This document shows positions 8,905 to 18,700 of a stretch of 32,237 bases of DNA, in pieces. The stretch covers positions 1-32,237 of the forward strand of contig JAHFFY010000023.1 in NCBI GenBank assembly GCA_023247705.1. Direction: 5' to 3'. The notes below the pieces were generated by a model. It saw only the letters and a list, made by a program, of their open reading frames with translations, was not told the origin of the DNA and did not search any database. This DNA is from Candidatus Omnitrophota bacterium (GTDB lineage Bacteria > Omnitrophota > Gorgyraeia > Zapsychrales > JAHFFX01). A program made the translations under genes and the position numbers. Each line of letters opens with the position of its first letter. The first letter of the stretch is position 1.

Positions 8905-9435
8905 TTAATCGGAAACACTTTGCGTTGCGTGTTCGGAATTCGACGGGATATTTTCGTTTTGAATCGCCTCGGGAGTTGAGACTGAAGAAATTAAATAAGT
9001 TTTTAGTTTTTCCCAGGTTTTAGGCCCCACTTTGCCATCAATTTTTAAATTATTTTTGGTCTGAAAATCTTCGATCGCCTTTTTAGTTTTCGGTCCTAAT
9101 GCGCCGTCAATCTTCCCTTGATATAAATTAGCGCTTTTCAATGCTTGCTGAATGTCCTGGATCGAAGGTTTATCTATAATATTCAGTGCAGCAGCCGGTT
9201 CCTGATCTGTCATCGCCATTTGCGTATCTGGCAAAGCTGTCGTGGGGGCTTCCGTACTTTGTGTAATCTCGGTCGGGGATTCAGTGTTTTGTTGCGGGGT
9301 GGCATTGTCAATCTCTTTAAAAAACTCCGTTGATTCTGACAAATGTTGCTGCGGTTCAGACTTTTTCTCACAGGCACTTAATCCGAACAAAAGGATCACG
9401 ATGATAAAACTCAATTTCTTCATTTGGAAGTTCAT
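8905..9435 (-). CDS. Lipoprotein with one peptidoglycan-binding (PG_binding_1) domain
   Basis: 176 residues. The N-terminal signal ends in the lipobox LSAC (Cys22), so it should be a lipoprotein. A Thr/Gln/Pro/Glu-rich linker (about 25-85) follows, then one PG_binding_1 domain (about 92-148: IQDIQQALKSANLYQGKIDG, LGPKTKKAIEDFQ, DGKVGPKTWEKL). The C-terminal 25 residues are Ser/Asn-rich. The layout (lipid anchor, flexible linker, glycan-binding domain) suggests a tether between outer membrane and cell wall. Related genes are at 11040 and 28484. An inner ATG (MKKL, residue 5) is possible, but the first ATG has the better upstream purine stretch (GGTGAG). A consensus promoter lies about 435 bases upstream. 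Confidence 0.9.
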   Translation of the reverse strand: MNFQMKKLSFIIVILLFGLSACEKKSEPQQHLSESTEFFKEIDNATPQQNTESPTEITQSTEAPTTALPDTQMAMTDQEPAAALNIIDKPSIQDIQQALKSANLYQGKIDGALGPKTKKAIEDFQTKNNLKIDGKVGPKTWEKLKTYLISSVSTPEAIQNENIPSNSEHATQSVSD

Positions 9436-9618
9436 ATTTTTACACTCACCATTTTGATTGTTAAATTCAAAGTTACTGTTAATATTTTAACCCGATTGCG
9501 ATATCCTAATCATTGAAATCCTTCCCAACAACCTTCTGTGGACGCTAATCACACTGATGAAAAATACATGGCCAGAAGGCAAAATGTAATCATTTCAAGA
9601 CCGGATATCAAACAAAAT

Positions 9619-9711
9619 TTACTGCCGTAAAAATCTCACAACTAACAAAACATCCTTCTTTAGAACGCTCTTGAAGAAGTTTAAACGAATCGACTTCACC
9701 TCCTTGATCAT
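9619..9711 (-). CDS. Possible 30-residue basic small protein
   Basis: Too short for the ORF track. Starting at the ATG at 9711 it reads MIKEVKSIRLNFFKSVLKKD, then VLLVVRFLRQ and a stop. It is very basic and amphipathic. The ATG has only GAAGAG upstream. Inside the frame, AAGGAGGTGA (a full complement to the usual 16S rRNA 3' end) overlaps an in-frame GTG. The frame lies in the transcribed leader upstream of the PG-binding lipoprotein. It could be a real small protein, a leader peptide or chance. Confidence 0.2.
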   Translation of the reverse strand: MIKEVKSIRLNFFKSVLKKDVLLVVRFLRQ

Positions 9712-9770
9712 TGTTTACTCTTCAACACTGTCCCCAAAATGCCATTCTTGACTTTGTTTTATCAAGGAAA

Positions 9771-9815
9771 TCAAAATTTTCGCAAAAAGAAAAAAATGAC
9801 CAAATTAATCAACAT
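9771..9815 (-). CDS. Possible 14-residue hydrophobic leader peptide
   Basis: Too short for the ORF track. AAGGAG (9825-9830) lies 9 bases before an ATG that encodes MLINLVIFFFLRKF and then TGA. It begins about 56 bases after the predicted start of transcription from the promoter at 9878-9905. A short hydrophobic peptide with a good ribosome binding site behind a strong promoter may be a leader or a small membrane peptide. Length alone cannot exclude chance. Confidence 0.25.
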   Translation of the reverse strand: MLINLVIFFFLRKF

Positions 9816-9877
9816 ACAATTCTACTCCTTATGGTAAATATACCGAGAAACCGATTAACGATTTCTTCAAATAGGGG

Positions 9878-9905
9878 ATTATATAGATCAAAATTCAATT
9901 GTCAA
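9878..9905 (-). promoter_or_regulatory. Near-consensus sigma70 promoter
   Basis: On the minus strand TTGACA (9900-9905) and TATAAT (9878-9883) are separated by 16 bases. Both hexamers match the consensus exactly. Transcription would run left from about 9871, towards the lipoprotein gene that begins at 9435. Confidence 0.75.
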
Positions 9906-9920
9906 TGATCACTCAAAGAA

Positions 9921-10898
9921 TTATTCAATAGGAATAATTATAACCAGGCCTGCTTTTAGCTTATTCGGATTATCAATGCGATCTTTATTTAACTCATATA
10001 AATATTTCCAGCGGTGTCCGCTGCCTAACTCACGCTCGGCGATTTTCCATAATGAATCATTCTTTTGAATGGTGTATTCTTTCGTCTGAACTTTAATCTG
10101 GGACTCAACGGATTCGTTCTGTTCCATCATATATTTTCCATCTTCGATCGGCGTCACTTGCTCGGCGGGCAATTGATCCGGCGCCGGGATCATGATCTCA
10201 TCGACTTCGGCAATCATAAACTGGGCGTTGCGGTCCTTCTGCATCCCGATGAGATCCGAAACAGGGGCGACAGCATCCAATTTGCCTCGGCTCACAATCC
10301 GGATCCTTTCTGCCGGAATCCCATGATCCAGCATAAACTGTTGAATCGCTGACGCTCTAGCATTCCCTAATTTAAGATTATAGGACTCCGAACCTCGAAC
10401 ATCGCAATTTCCCGTAATCAAAATACTGGAGTCAGGATTTCTCCTGAGCGTTTCAACGGCTTTCGTCAGAATACCAACCGCGTCGTCTCTTAGATCAGAC
10501 TTATCAAAATCAAAATAAATTTTCACGTTTTTGATGATCTTCTTGATTAACAAGGAAGGTCTTAACTCTCGAGGCTGCGCGGGAGGAAGTTCATCGGCTT
10601 TGTAATCATAAATAATTTTATACACATAAATATACCCTTGATTTCCCCAGGGTTTAACAGTTCCCGGAGACTGCGGCCACCACCAATAACCGCCCCGACT
10701 TTCGTCTTTCTTGGGGCCGGGGGTCGCATCGGTTGGCCACCACTGGAAACGCGCCTGCAGATCTTCGAGCTCCTTTTTGCGTTTCTCTTCCCTAGCCTCT
10801 TTATACCCTCCTGCATAAACCGGAACCGAAAACCATCCCAAGATGGCTGTCCAATGCAACAAAAAAACAACCCACATCAATTTTGAAGGTTTCATCAT
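9921..10898 (-). CDS. OmpA-family protein with C-terminal LysM domain
   Basis: 325 residues. A signal peptide (LMWVVFLLHWTAILGWFSVPVYA) is followed by a Trp/Pro-rich stretch (FQWWPT, YWWWPQSP). An OmpA C-terminal domain follows at about 124-232 (VKIYFDFDKSDLRDDAVGIL ... GNCDVRGSESYNLKLGNARA). The Asp of CDVRG and the Arg of NARA are the residues that hold diaminopimelate in the family. A LysM domain ends the protein (about 273-325: EYTIQKNDSLWKIAERELG ... IPIE). Both domains bind peptidoglycan, so a periplasmic wall-binding role is likely. There is no N-terminal beta-barrel. The track starts at 10910, but GAGGA lies 5 bases before the ATG at 10898, and the first ATG overlaps the region just upstream of that site. 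Confidence 0.92.
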   Translation of the reverse strand: MMKPSKLMWVVFLLHWTAILGWFSVPVYAGGYKEAREEKRKKELEDLQARFQWWPTDATPGPKKDESRGGYWWWPQSPGTVKPWGNQGYIYVYKIIYDYKADELPPAQPRELRPSLLIKKIIKNVKIYFDFDKSDLRDDAVGILTKAVETLRRNPDSSILITGNCDVRGSESYNLKLGNARASAIQQFMLDHGIPAERIRIVSRGKLDAVAPVSDLIGMQKDRNAQFMIAEVDEIMIPAPDQLPAEQVTPIEDGKYMMEQNESVESQIKVQTKEYTIQKNDSLWKIAERELGSGHRWKYLYELNKDRIDNPNKLKAGLVIIIPIE

Positions 10899-10986
10899 GT
10901 ATTTCCTCATTGTTAAAAAATTTTTATCTGGTTCTTACAATAAATTCAAGGTGAACGGACAAAACATAAAAATGTAAACTGAAAAG

Positions 10987-10992
10987 ATTATA
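10987..10992 (-). promoter_or_regulatory. Possible -10 box for the OmpA/LysM gene
   Basis: TATAAT on the minus strand, 89 bases upstream of the start at 10898. No good -35 is visible at the right distance, so the call is weak. Confidence 0.35.
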
Positions 10993-11039
10993 CTATAGAT
11001 CAACAAAATTAGAATAAATATTTATCCTTACTGACAACC

Positions 11040-11660
11040 TCAAAAATAACCTTTCAATCGTTCCCAGGTGCGAGAGCCCAGAATTCCATCTGCTTTGAGA
11101 GATTCCGATATCTGGAATTGAGTAATCGCCGCGATTGTTTTCTTGCCTAGCTTACCATCAATGGGCCCCGGGTCAAAGCCGGCGTTCTTTAAAGCGTTTT
11201 GTATTTTTACAGTTTGGTTTGTGTATTTTGATTTGTTTCTTCTCGTGTTCAACGAATTCTTTTTTGATTTGACCTCTATTTTTTTGTAGATTAATTTTCG
11301 TTCAATGCCCTCATCCAGTCTGGTCAATATCGACGGATTATCATCTGATTTGGATAAACGGTTTAATTCAATCAAAGTTCTAGCATCGATAAAACCGGAG
11401 GGTTCCACATGATATAAATTCTGAAATCGTGTAATCGCTTTCCTGCTTTCCGGCATCAACCTTCCATTGATGACCCCGGGATCGAAACCTTTTTCTTGCA
11501 AAAGAAGCTGGACTTCCAAAATACGAGGATTTTCTTGATTTGTAAAACCCAACAAATCCCTCTCTTCTTTCTCTTTTGGATTCTGCGCTTTTCCAAATAT
11601 CTTGCATCCAAGCAAAGCGAAACACATCAAAATCAAAAAAAATTTTCCAATTAACTGCAT
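11040..11660 (-). CDS. Lipoprotein with two peptidoglycan-binding (PG_binding_1) domains
   Basis: 206 residues. The signal ends in the lipobox ALLGC (Cys19). The first PG_binding_1 domain lies at about 46-104 (ILEVQLLLQEKGFDPGVING ... AITRFQNLYHVEPSGFIDA) and the second at about 147-206 (VKIQNALKNAGFDPGPIDGK ... AITQFQ ... LGSRTWERLKGYF). A basic linker (SKKNSLNTRRNKSKYTNQ) joins them. The second domain is closer to those of the genes at 8905 and 28484. The predicted role is a lipid-anchored wall tether. It lies 16 bases after the DUF1295 gene and probably shares its transcript. Confidence 0.9.
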   Translation of the reverse strand: MQLIGKFFLILMCFALLGCKIFGKAQNPKEKEERDLLGFTNQENPRILEVQLLLQEKGFDPGVINGRLMPESRKAITRFQNLYHVEPSGFIDARTLIELNRLSKSDDNPSILTRLDEGIERKLIYKKIEVKSKKNSLNTRRNKSKYTNQTVKIQNALKNAGFDPGPIDGKLGKKTIAAITQFQISESLKADGILGSRTWERLKGYF

Positions 11661-11676
11661 TCTTAAGCTCTTCTGT

Positions 11677-12468
11677 TTAATCTTTTCTTTTAAACCACGG
11701 AAAAAACATACTCGTTGTCCTTTGATATTCCCAATAGGCCACCCCTTTTGATTTCAAAGCCTGCGCTTCCGCCGGAGGAATTCCGGACACAAAAACCAAA
11801 GAATAAAAAATAATAACCGGACAGTACAATGTAAGCCAGCCATACGGTGAGCCCAACGCAAAAAGAAAAAATGAAATCCAAATCAGCCATTCAAAAAAAT
11901 AATTCGGATGCCGCGAATAATTCCAGAAACCGGTCTGACACACCTTGCCTTTATTTTGAGGATAACTCTTAAAACGCCGCAGTTGAGAGTCCGAGGTCGT
12001 CTCTCCCATAAAAGCGATAATCCACAAAATAAAAGCGATTAATTCAATCAACTGGATATAAGGATAACTGTTGCAGGCAATGACCAGAAACGGCGTCGAT
12101 AATATCATGATGACAATCGTCTGGGATTGAAAAAAGAAAAAAAATTTATAATTCTCTTTCGATTTCCAGAATCGGCGCAACTTCTGATAGCGGCTGTCCT
12201 CTTTGGGGTCGCGCTCAATCCGCTGGACTAAGTGAAACGCGAGCCTTAATCCCCAGAGCGCAACCATCAGAAAAATCAAAATATTCCTCAAATAAAAACC
12301 GTCAGTTTGGGCGCAATAAAATGAAGTCAAAATGACAAAGCTGACCGCCCATCCAAGATAGACCATCCCCGCGTTTCTTTTCTTAATACTTAACAGCCAC
12401 AGAAAGGTCATCAAAAATAGGATGATCACAAACCCTAAAATCCAGAGTTTTAAAAAAACCGGTAACAT
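11677..12468 (-). CDS. DUF1295 (steroid 5-alpha-reductase-like) membrane protein
   Basis: 263 residues with about six to seven membrane helices. The family signature is FWNYSRHPNYFFEWLIWISF (about 180-200). It is shared by DUF1295 proteins, steroid 5-alpha reductases and isoprenylcysteine methyltransferases, where the RHPNY region contributes to cofactor binding. Upstream are WGLRLAFHLVQRI and a charged loop, also typical of DUF1295. The reaction is unknown; reduction of a lipid double bond is a family-based guess. The track starts at 12483 without a ribosome binding site. AAGGAGG lies directly before the ATG at 12468 (short spacing of 3-4), so I take that start. Confidence 0.85.
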   Translation of the reverse strand: MLPVFLKLWILGFVIILFLMTFLWLLSIKKRNAGMVYLGWAVSFVILTSFYCAQTDGFYLRNILIFLMVALWGLRLAFHLVQRIERDPKEDSRYQKLRRFWKSKENYKFFFFFQSQTIVIMILSTPFLVIACNSYPYIQLIELIAFILWIIAFMGETTSDSQLRRFKSYPQNKGKVCQTGFWNYSRHPNYFFEWLIWISFFLFALGSPYGWLTLYCPVIIFYSLVFVSGIPPAEAQALKSKGVAYWEYQRTTSMFFPWFKRKD

Positions 12469-12536
12469 GCCCCTCCTTGTCATCTAAATCACAAAGGAAA
12501 ATTAAATAAAATTCTGGTAAATAATTTTAAAACGAA

Positions 12537-12564
12537 TTTATAGCATCATGATCTTCAATTTCAA
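12537..12564 (-). promoter_or_regulatory. Likely sigma70 promoter for the DUF1295/lipoprotein pair
   Basis: On the minus strand TTGAAA (12559-12564) and TATAAA (12537-12542) are separated by 16 bases. Transcription would start near 12530, about 60 bases before the start codon. Confidence 0.55.
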
Positions 12565-12611
12565 GAAAGACAGAATGTATTTTACGTCGAATAAATCTAG
12601 GAAACAAGATA

Positions 12612-12639
12612 AAATCCGAAAAGAAATCTTTTCGGATTT
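12612..12639 (-). terminator. Rho-independent terminator after the giant gene
   Basis: A perfect 12-base-pair stem (AAATCCGAAAAG with its complement CTTTTCGGATTT) and a 4-base loop lie about 107 bases after the giant gene's stop. On the minus strand the stem is followed by a T-rich stretch (TATCTTGTTT). Confidence 0.65.
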
Positions 12640-12746
12640 ATATTCAAGAAAAACAACTAGAACACGTATGGCATTAAAATCGTCTACGACAAATTTTGGG
12701 AATTAAAACGGATTGGATCAAAGTAATACCGACCAGATAACAGAAA

Positions 12747-15700
12747 TTAATTTGTGAGCAGGCTGACCTGTTTGGGCGATGCTTGGGGAGAATCTATCCC
12801 GAGTTGAAAAGGAAGATTGGCAGCGGGAGTAATATCGATGATGACCGGGATGAAACCGTTGATCGGCGTATTTTCAAAATTTTTGATATCGAACGGAACC
12901 TGCGGAAGGATTTGCACGCCTTTGCCCTGTTTTTGAATCTGGGTGTCCAAATTGGCGGTGTTTAAGTCGATACCTCCGACCTTCTTAAGCAAAGCCTTAT
13001 CACCAGCAGCGGCATTGGGAGTATAGCTCTGCGCCCAGGCGTTCAGCTCCACTCTCCTCGCGGGCGCGAGAGGCAATTCCCAGCGATGGGTCTGGAAATA
13101 CTTCACAATCGCTGCGACTCTCTGAGGATAAAGCTCAGTAATATTTACACCCAGATGATTAGCCATTCTTTCCAGTTGATCAATTTTGGGAAGATCATAG
13201 TCTAAAACAATCCTGTCTTCTTTAGTCCAGATATCTACATAATCTGAGTTCAACCTTAATTCTTCCGCAAATTTTGCAACTTTTGCATTCATGTCTGGAA
13301 GATTTGCATATTTTTTATCAATCAGATCTCTTAATCTATTCGCAAATTCCGGAACCCCTCCTGAAATTCGATCGGCCCGCACTTGTCCACGGGGAGATGT
13401 CCGTCTCTGGAATCGAGTCGATATTCTTTTGAAATCTAAAAACGCTTGAATATGTTTTCTATAATCCGGTAATAACGTTTCCGGGGCGAGTTTGAGAAAC
13501 GCACTCAATTTTAAAAACTGCTGTTCAGATTCGACGAAGTATTTCCCCACGATCAACGCGTTAACAAAATAAAGTGACTTCCGTAATTCAGTTGCTATCT
13601 GCACCGGGGTAATGCCTTGTGCTTGTATGTTCGCTCTTAAACGCTCGCCTAATTGAGATCTCGCTTGCTGCCAAGTGATGCCTTCGGTAGGCGAGGGGAT
13701 GGTTTCCGGGATAGTCTCAACCGATACAAAATCCCGCGTGGGCAATCCCATCGTAGGCAACACAAGGAATTGAGCAAAAAATTGTTCACCATCAAAGCCT
13801 AAAATCTCACCCAGCGCCACATAAAATTCTTTTTTACCAAATTCATCATTTGCAGTAAACTCACTTCGTTCCAACTCCTCTATAGTCGCAACTAAAATGA
13901 CTCGTCCTAGTTTCTGATTTAACGCGCTGGCAAGCTGCTCTCGACTGATTCCTAATTTTTCCCTTACGTTTTGTACAAAAGAAACTCCTTCTTGTTGTTG
14001 CGCCGCGGTAACGGTCTGTTTTAAAAAAACATCCGTTTTTTGTTCCTCATATCCCATCTCGGGCAGGATCCCTCTTAAAATCAAATTGCGAATTTTATTC
14101 CATTCTGCTTTTCCAGTTAAATCAATTTTATCTTCGCCAATCCGATCAACCGCTGTTCTCCCTTCCTCGACTTCTCTTGAGAATCTGCCACCCAGAATTT
14201 TCGCTCCTTCCAGTAAATCTTCAACCAAATCATCGGCTAAATAAATAATACGATATAATAACGGCCTTAACTTACCTGGATTCCATCTATCTTGCTCAGT
14301 TAATAAAAATATAGCGCTAATAATTTTTATATTTTGGTCTCGATCCTGATTAAATGCCTGTTCTTTAATATCCTTCACTAACTGTTGCAATAAATCTTGA
14401 AGCGTATCAACTGAAATTTTATCTTTAAATAAACCTTTTAGGTCTTGAAGAGTTTGATCATTGGTTTTTAGCCAATCTCTCAATTCATCCGCGGACATTT
14501 CTGAAACATCTTTGGTGGCTGGCTGTGGCGCTTGAGGGGCGGCTGTCGAAGGTTTTGCAGACAATTGGGCAATCAAAACGATAAAATCATCGGCATCGAC
14601 GAAAAGGGCTTCGGCCCATTTTCTCCGTCGATTATCCCCGGATGGGAACCTTTCCCCACGCTCGTATTTTTCAATTTGTTTGATGGGAAAAGTTCCGGTC
14701 AATCCCATGTCCGCGGCCAATTCTTCTTTGGATTGTTTTTGCGATTTGCTACCCCGGAGAGCTTCCCGCCGCTTACCCATCCAAACACCAACATCTTGCA
14801 AAGAAGTAAAATTCTTTGCCTCTGTTTGTTCGGATAATTTAATAACAGTATTGGGCAACTCTGTCGTCGGCTTTTCTTGTCCTTGCAATTGCCTCAAGGC
14901 GGCTTCGGTGGCAGAAAGTTTTTCTTCGACTGATTTTTTGCTCAATCTTAGTCTCGCTAATTGCTGGGTTTGATCAACAGTAATCGCAGCCTGAATTTCT
15001 TGATCTCTTGTTGTCCTGAGTTCCTGTAATCTGGTCACGGCCGACTGAATGGCCTCATTCTTAGTTGATTTATTCTTCGCGATGTCGGCCTTCGTGTTCT
15101 CCAGGGTTTCATTCTGAACGTCCATACGGCTCTGGCGGAAACGCGTTTCAGCGGAGATATTTTCTTTCTCTGTGGCAAGACGTTGGGCGATATCGGCAGC
15201 CAGTGCGTCCCGTCGTTGTTCCAGCTTGACAATCTGTTGAGCGGATTTCGTCTCGAAGTCCGCAAAATCTTGTCTTAGATCAACCAACTCCCTTTCAATC
15301 TCTTGCTCTTGGGAAGCGAAGCTGCTGTTGATTCCTTCCTGTTTGACGGATATCGCGGTTTCGACTCCTTCGAGGGAATGACTTATTTTTTTATTAAGAT
15401 TCACTAATCTTGCGATGCGCAGATAAAGCAAAGCCGTCTGTGCGATGGGATTGCCATCAATCAATTTTTCTAACGGCACGCCTTTCCCCGGATACTGGGG
15501 CTGCAATTCGATTCTTTTCGACTTAATTTGTTCATTCAAAATATTCCTTGCCGCAGGGAGCACCTCTTCCAAAAGTTTACTGATCCCCTGGAGCCATTGG
15601 TCTTGAGCGGTCTGATTGAGTAAGGTTCGCGCCTCGGTGAGTTTCGCTTGCAGATCGTTAAAAAATTCGTCTGTGCTTTTCAGCATGGCTTTATCGCCTC

Positions 15701-18700
15701 TAACTCCCAGTTCATTTCGAAAAGGCGCAGTTCTTTCGTTATTCAAAATAAGGCTAAAATTCGTGGCGATGTCATGTGTACTGGCACGATTTCTTTGCAT
15801 CGCACTCTTTTGCGATTCCAATAGATTTCGGATCACCGCTAATGACTTTCCGGCAATATCCTCCGGAGTTAATCCAAAATCCGCTAACGCTTGAGTAAAT
15901 CGGCCTCTCAGGATCGTCTGCATCACGTCTTCGCCTTTTGCAGTAACTTGATCGCCTCCCCCTTTTTTAACAAAAGCATCATAACCGCGAAACATTTGAG
16001 TAAAAATCGCTCCCAGAGACCCATTTATTTTCAGGTAATATACAATCGCAATCGGCAACTGACGTTCATCCCCCTCAAATAAACCCTCGCCATTGATCCC
16101 GGCGGCGTTACGAATAGCGTTTAGGTCCTTGGAGGCAAGAAATTTTCTAAACAGCCCTCTTGGGTTAGCCATCCACGCGCGTAAATCTCTCCGGAAATCT
16201 CTTCGAGCACCTCCGATGACGATCTTTGTTGCAGCTTTTTTCTGCCCTAATTCTAAAATGGCATTGATTTCATCTTTAAATTGATCCAGAAGCTCATTAT
16301 CTTTATCATGTTGTTGTTTCAAATATTCTCTATAACCCATTTTCCGGACGGTTTGATATTCCGGTTGTTGCAATTTTCCCCGCAGACGCAGTCCAGCCGA
16401 CTCAATCTCACGCAAACGTTGATCGATCTCATCTTTATTTATAGATTCTTCCTGCAATGTTTCTCTGATCATTTCCAAGTCTGAATCTCGGTTAGCTTCT
16501 GTGCTACTCGCAAACATCTCCACCAAAATTTTGAATTTAAATCGTGTATCTCTTTGGAGCGCTTCCATAATAATTTCTTGCGTTTCCGGAATCTCTGCCG
16601 GACCCAGTTCCGGATGCCGCTCTTCCAAATATTCTTTGATCAGTCCTCGGATCGAATTAATATCTGCAAATTCCTCTTCACTTAAACTATCCAAAATATT
16701 TTCCACAACGAGATTGATTTGCTCTTCTTCTAATTTAGGTTTCTCGCTCAGAGGGGCTTTTCTAGCCTGTACGATCCCCGGGATAAGATCCATAATTTTA
16801 TCCAGGATCGGTTTTTCAGACAAAAATCTTCCTTGTTTTAAAAGTTCAGTACCTATATTTTCTAATGCAGCGACAAAGTCGGCCTCCTTAAGTTCTTCCA
16901 CCTCTGTCACAAGATCGCTCAAGGTTGCGGCAATGGAACGAATATCTTCGTTTGAAGGGTTTACGATTACCGATTCCTTATAAATCATCTCAACGATCTG
17001 ATGAATATCATAACCTTGAATCTTATCAGCATAATCCGCCTGCAATGTCTCCAGAATAGCGCCTTTGATCAAATCGACATCTTCAGCTTGCTGTTTCATT
17101 TCAATAATATTATCAATGAGAGGCATAAAATCTTCCGGGCCTAAGTCCAAAGCAGGCGTCGTGGTTTTTAATTCTTGAATCTTTGTTACAACCAGGGGAA
17201 CAAGAGAATCAATCATTGTATCATCCCCTCTTAATCCAGGGGCTAACGATCGGATGGTGTTCGCAATCACTGCGCTCATACCACCATTTTGAGCAACGAA
17301 CTCATCGCCTAAAGCAATAACCGCCCTAGCGACGGCTTCCGTATCAATTTCTGATCTGGTTAGCTCTTGGAGTTTACTCCAGAAAAGATCCTCGTTCACT
17401 TTCAAGGATTTAGCCCAGGCTTTCATTTTTGTCTCGTTGCTATACACCACAGGATAGGTATTGTTTTCATATGCAATCGTTGTTGTGCGGTCCATTCCGG
17501 TTATTTCGCCAAGAGCGGTATTGCTCATGCCCTGAGATCTGAATTCGCCTCGACGATCTTTCATATAGGCTCTCAGTTGATCAAGGGTCGTTATCTCTTG
17601 AGAAAAAACGGTGATCTCGGGCATCTGGTCATAAATCGCTCTTTCCCTTGCACGCTTGTCAGCAGGCGCAGTGGCAGGTGGTGTTGGAGATGGGGCTTGG
17701 CCTTCTAATGTTCTAACCTCCTGAACCCTCTGCCAAAACCAATCCGCATCCAGACCAAGATCCGCAGCGAAATCTTTGATTTGTTGTTCACTTAAGGTAC
17801 GCAATTGCGGCGCGATTTGAATTATAATAAAATCCCCTTCGGAAAGGCCCAATGCGCTCATCATGTCTTGAATAGATAAAATATTGGCGCGACTCAAAAT
17901 ATTGGATAATAATACGACCGCAAAACCGATCCCCTCTTCCATATCATTGCTTCCAATAGATTGAATAACCTGTTGTAAACTTAAAAGCTGATCATAGGAG
18001 AATTGATTCATGTTTACTTCAGGCATTCGGGAAGAAAGATTTTCTCGTAGCGTATTGATCCTCGCTAACATTGCGACCGTTTGAGAACCGACAATCGCAT
18101 CGATCCTTCCCAAAAACCAATCAGGATTTAAACCTAGCTTCTGGGCCCAAATTTCCATCCGGATCACTTTTTCTTCGTCAAACGTTTTTAAATTTTCTCC
18201 ACGTTCATAATCGGTAAAACTTCTGCGGACAATCCCCATCGTCTCGGCAATCTCTCCTGACCCAACACCCAAGAAATCCTTTAATTCCCTCATCACCTGA
18301 CCCAAAACGGTTATATCCGTCGCGCTCTCTAACTGCTTGACCAAATCTCTGATCTTATCCTGTTGCCCTGTCGAAAAGTTTCTCCATAACTCAGCATTGG
18401 AAAATTTCGTTCCGATATCATCGGTGGGAATTCCAGAGATAATCGCTTGAACCCTCCCCCAAAACCATTCAGGATTCAGTTCGAGAAACGCCGCCCATTT
18501 CTTCACCTTTTCAATTTTCTGGTCATCAAACTTTTCCATGTTGCGTCCATTTTCCCAGAAATTTAATAGTTGTGTTGACATTGAAACCGCGGCAGCCACA
18601 TCGGCATTTCTTTTCGGACCTAAACCTAATTCGCGATTCGTATTCAAAAACCCTTTCAGGTCTTGCATTGCCTTCCCTAATACTTGCATATTCGTTGCCT

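Larger units (their letters stand above)
9436..9920 (-). other. 485 bp non-coding region with a strong promoter and long leader
   Basis: No gene of normal size is present. On the minus strand there is a near-perfect sigma70 promoter at its upstream end (9878-9905), so the next ~430 bases are probably transcribed before the lipoprotein gene. This leader contains two tiny reading frames listed separately (9771-9815 and 9619-9711) and a weak inverted repeat, CCTTCTG/CAGAAGG, at 9532-9579. The plus-strand 65-residue frame at 9711-9908 has no ribosome binding site or recognisable features and is probably noise. Confidence 0.6.

Noticed and set aside
9711-9908. Plus-strand 65-residue frame in the intergenic region
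   Set aside because: No ribosome binding site, no domain; it overlaps the minus-strand promoter and leader.
9985-10000. ACTCATAT, resembling the core of the LexA palindrome
   Set aside because: Lies inside the OmpA/LysM coding region, is not palindromic and matches only part of one half.
16501-16983. Plus-strand 160-residue frame inside the giant gene
   Set aside because: It lies opposite the giant frame, has Ser-rich shadow composition and no domain; the giant protein shows clear family features here.
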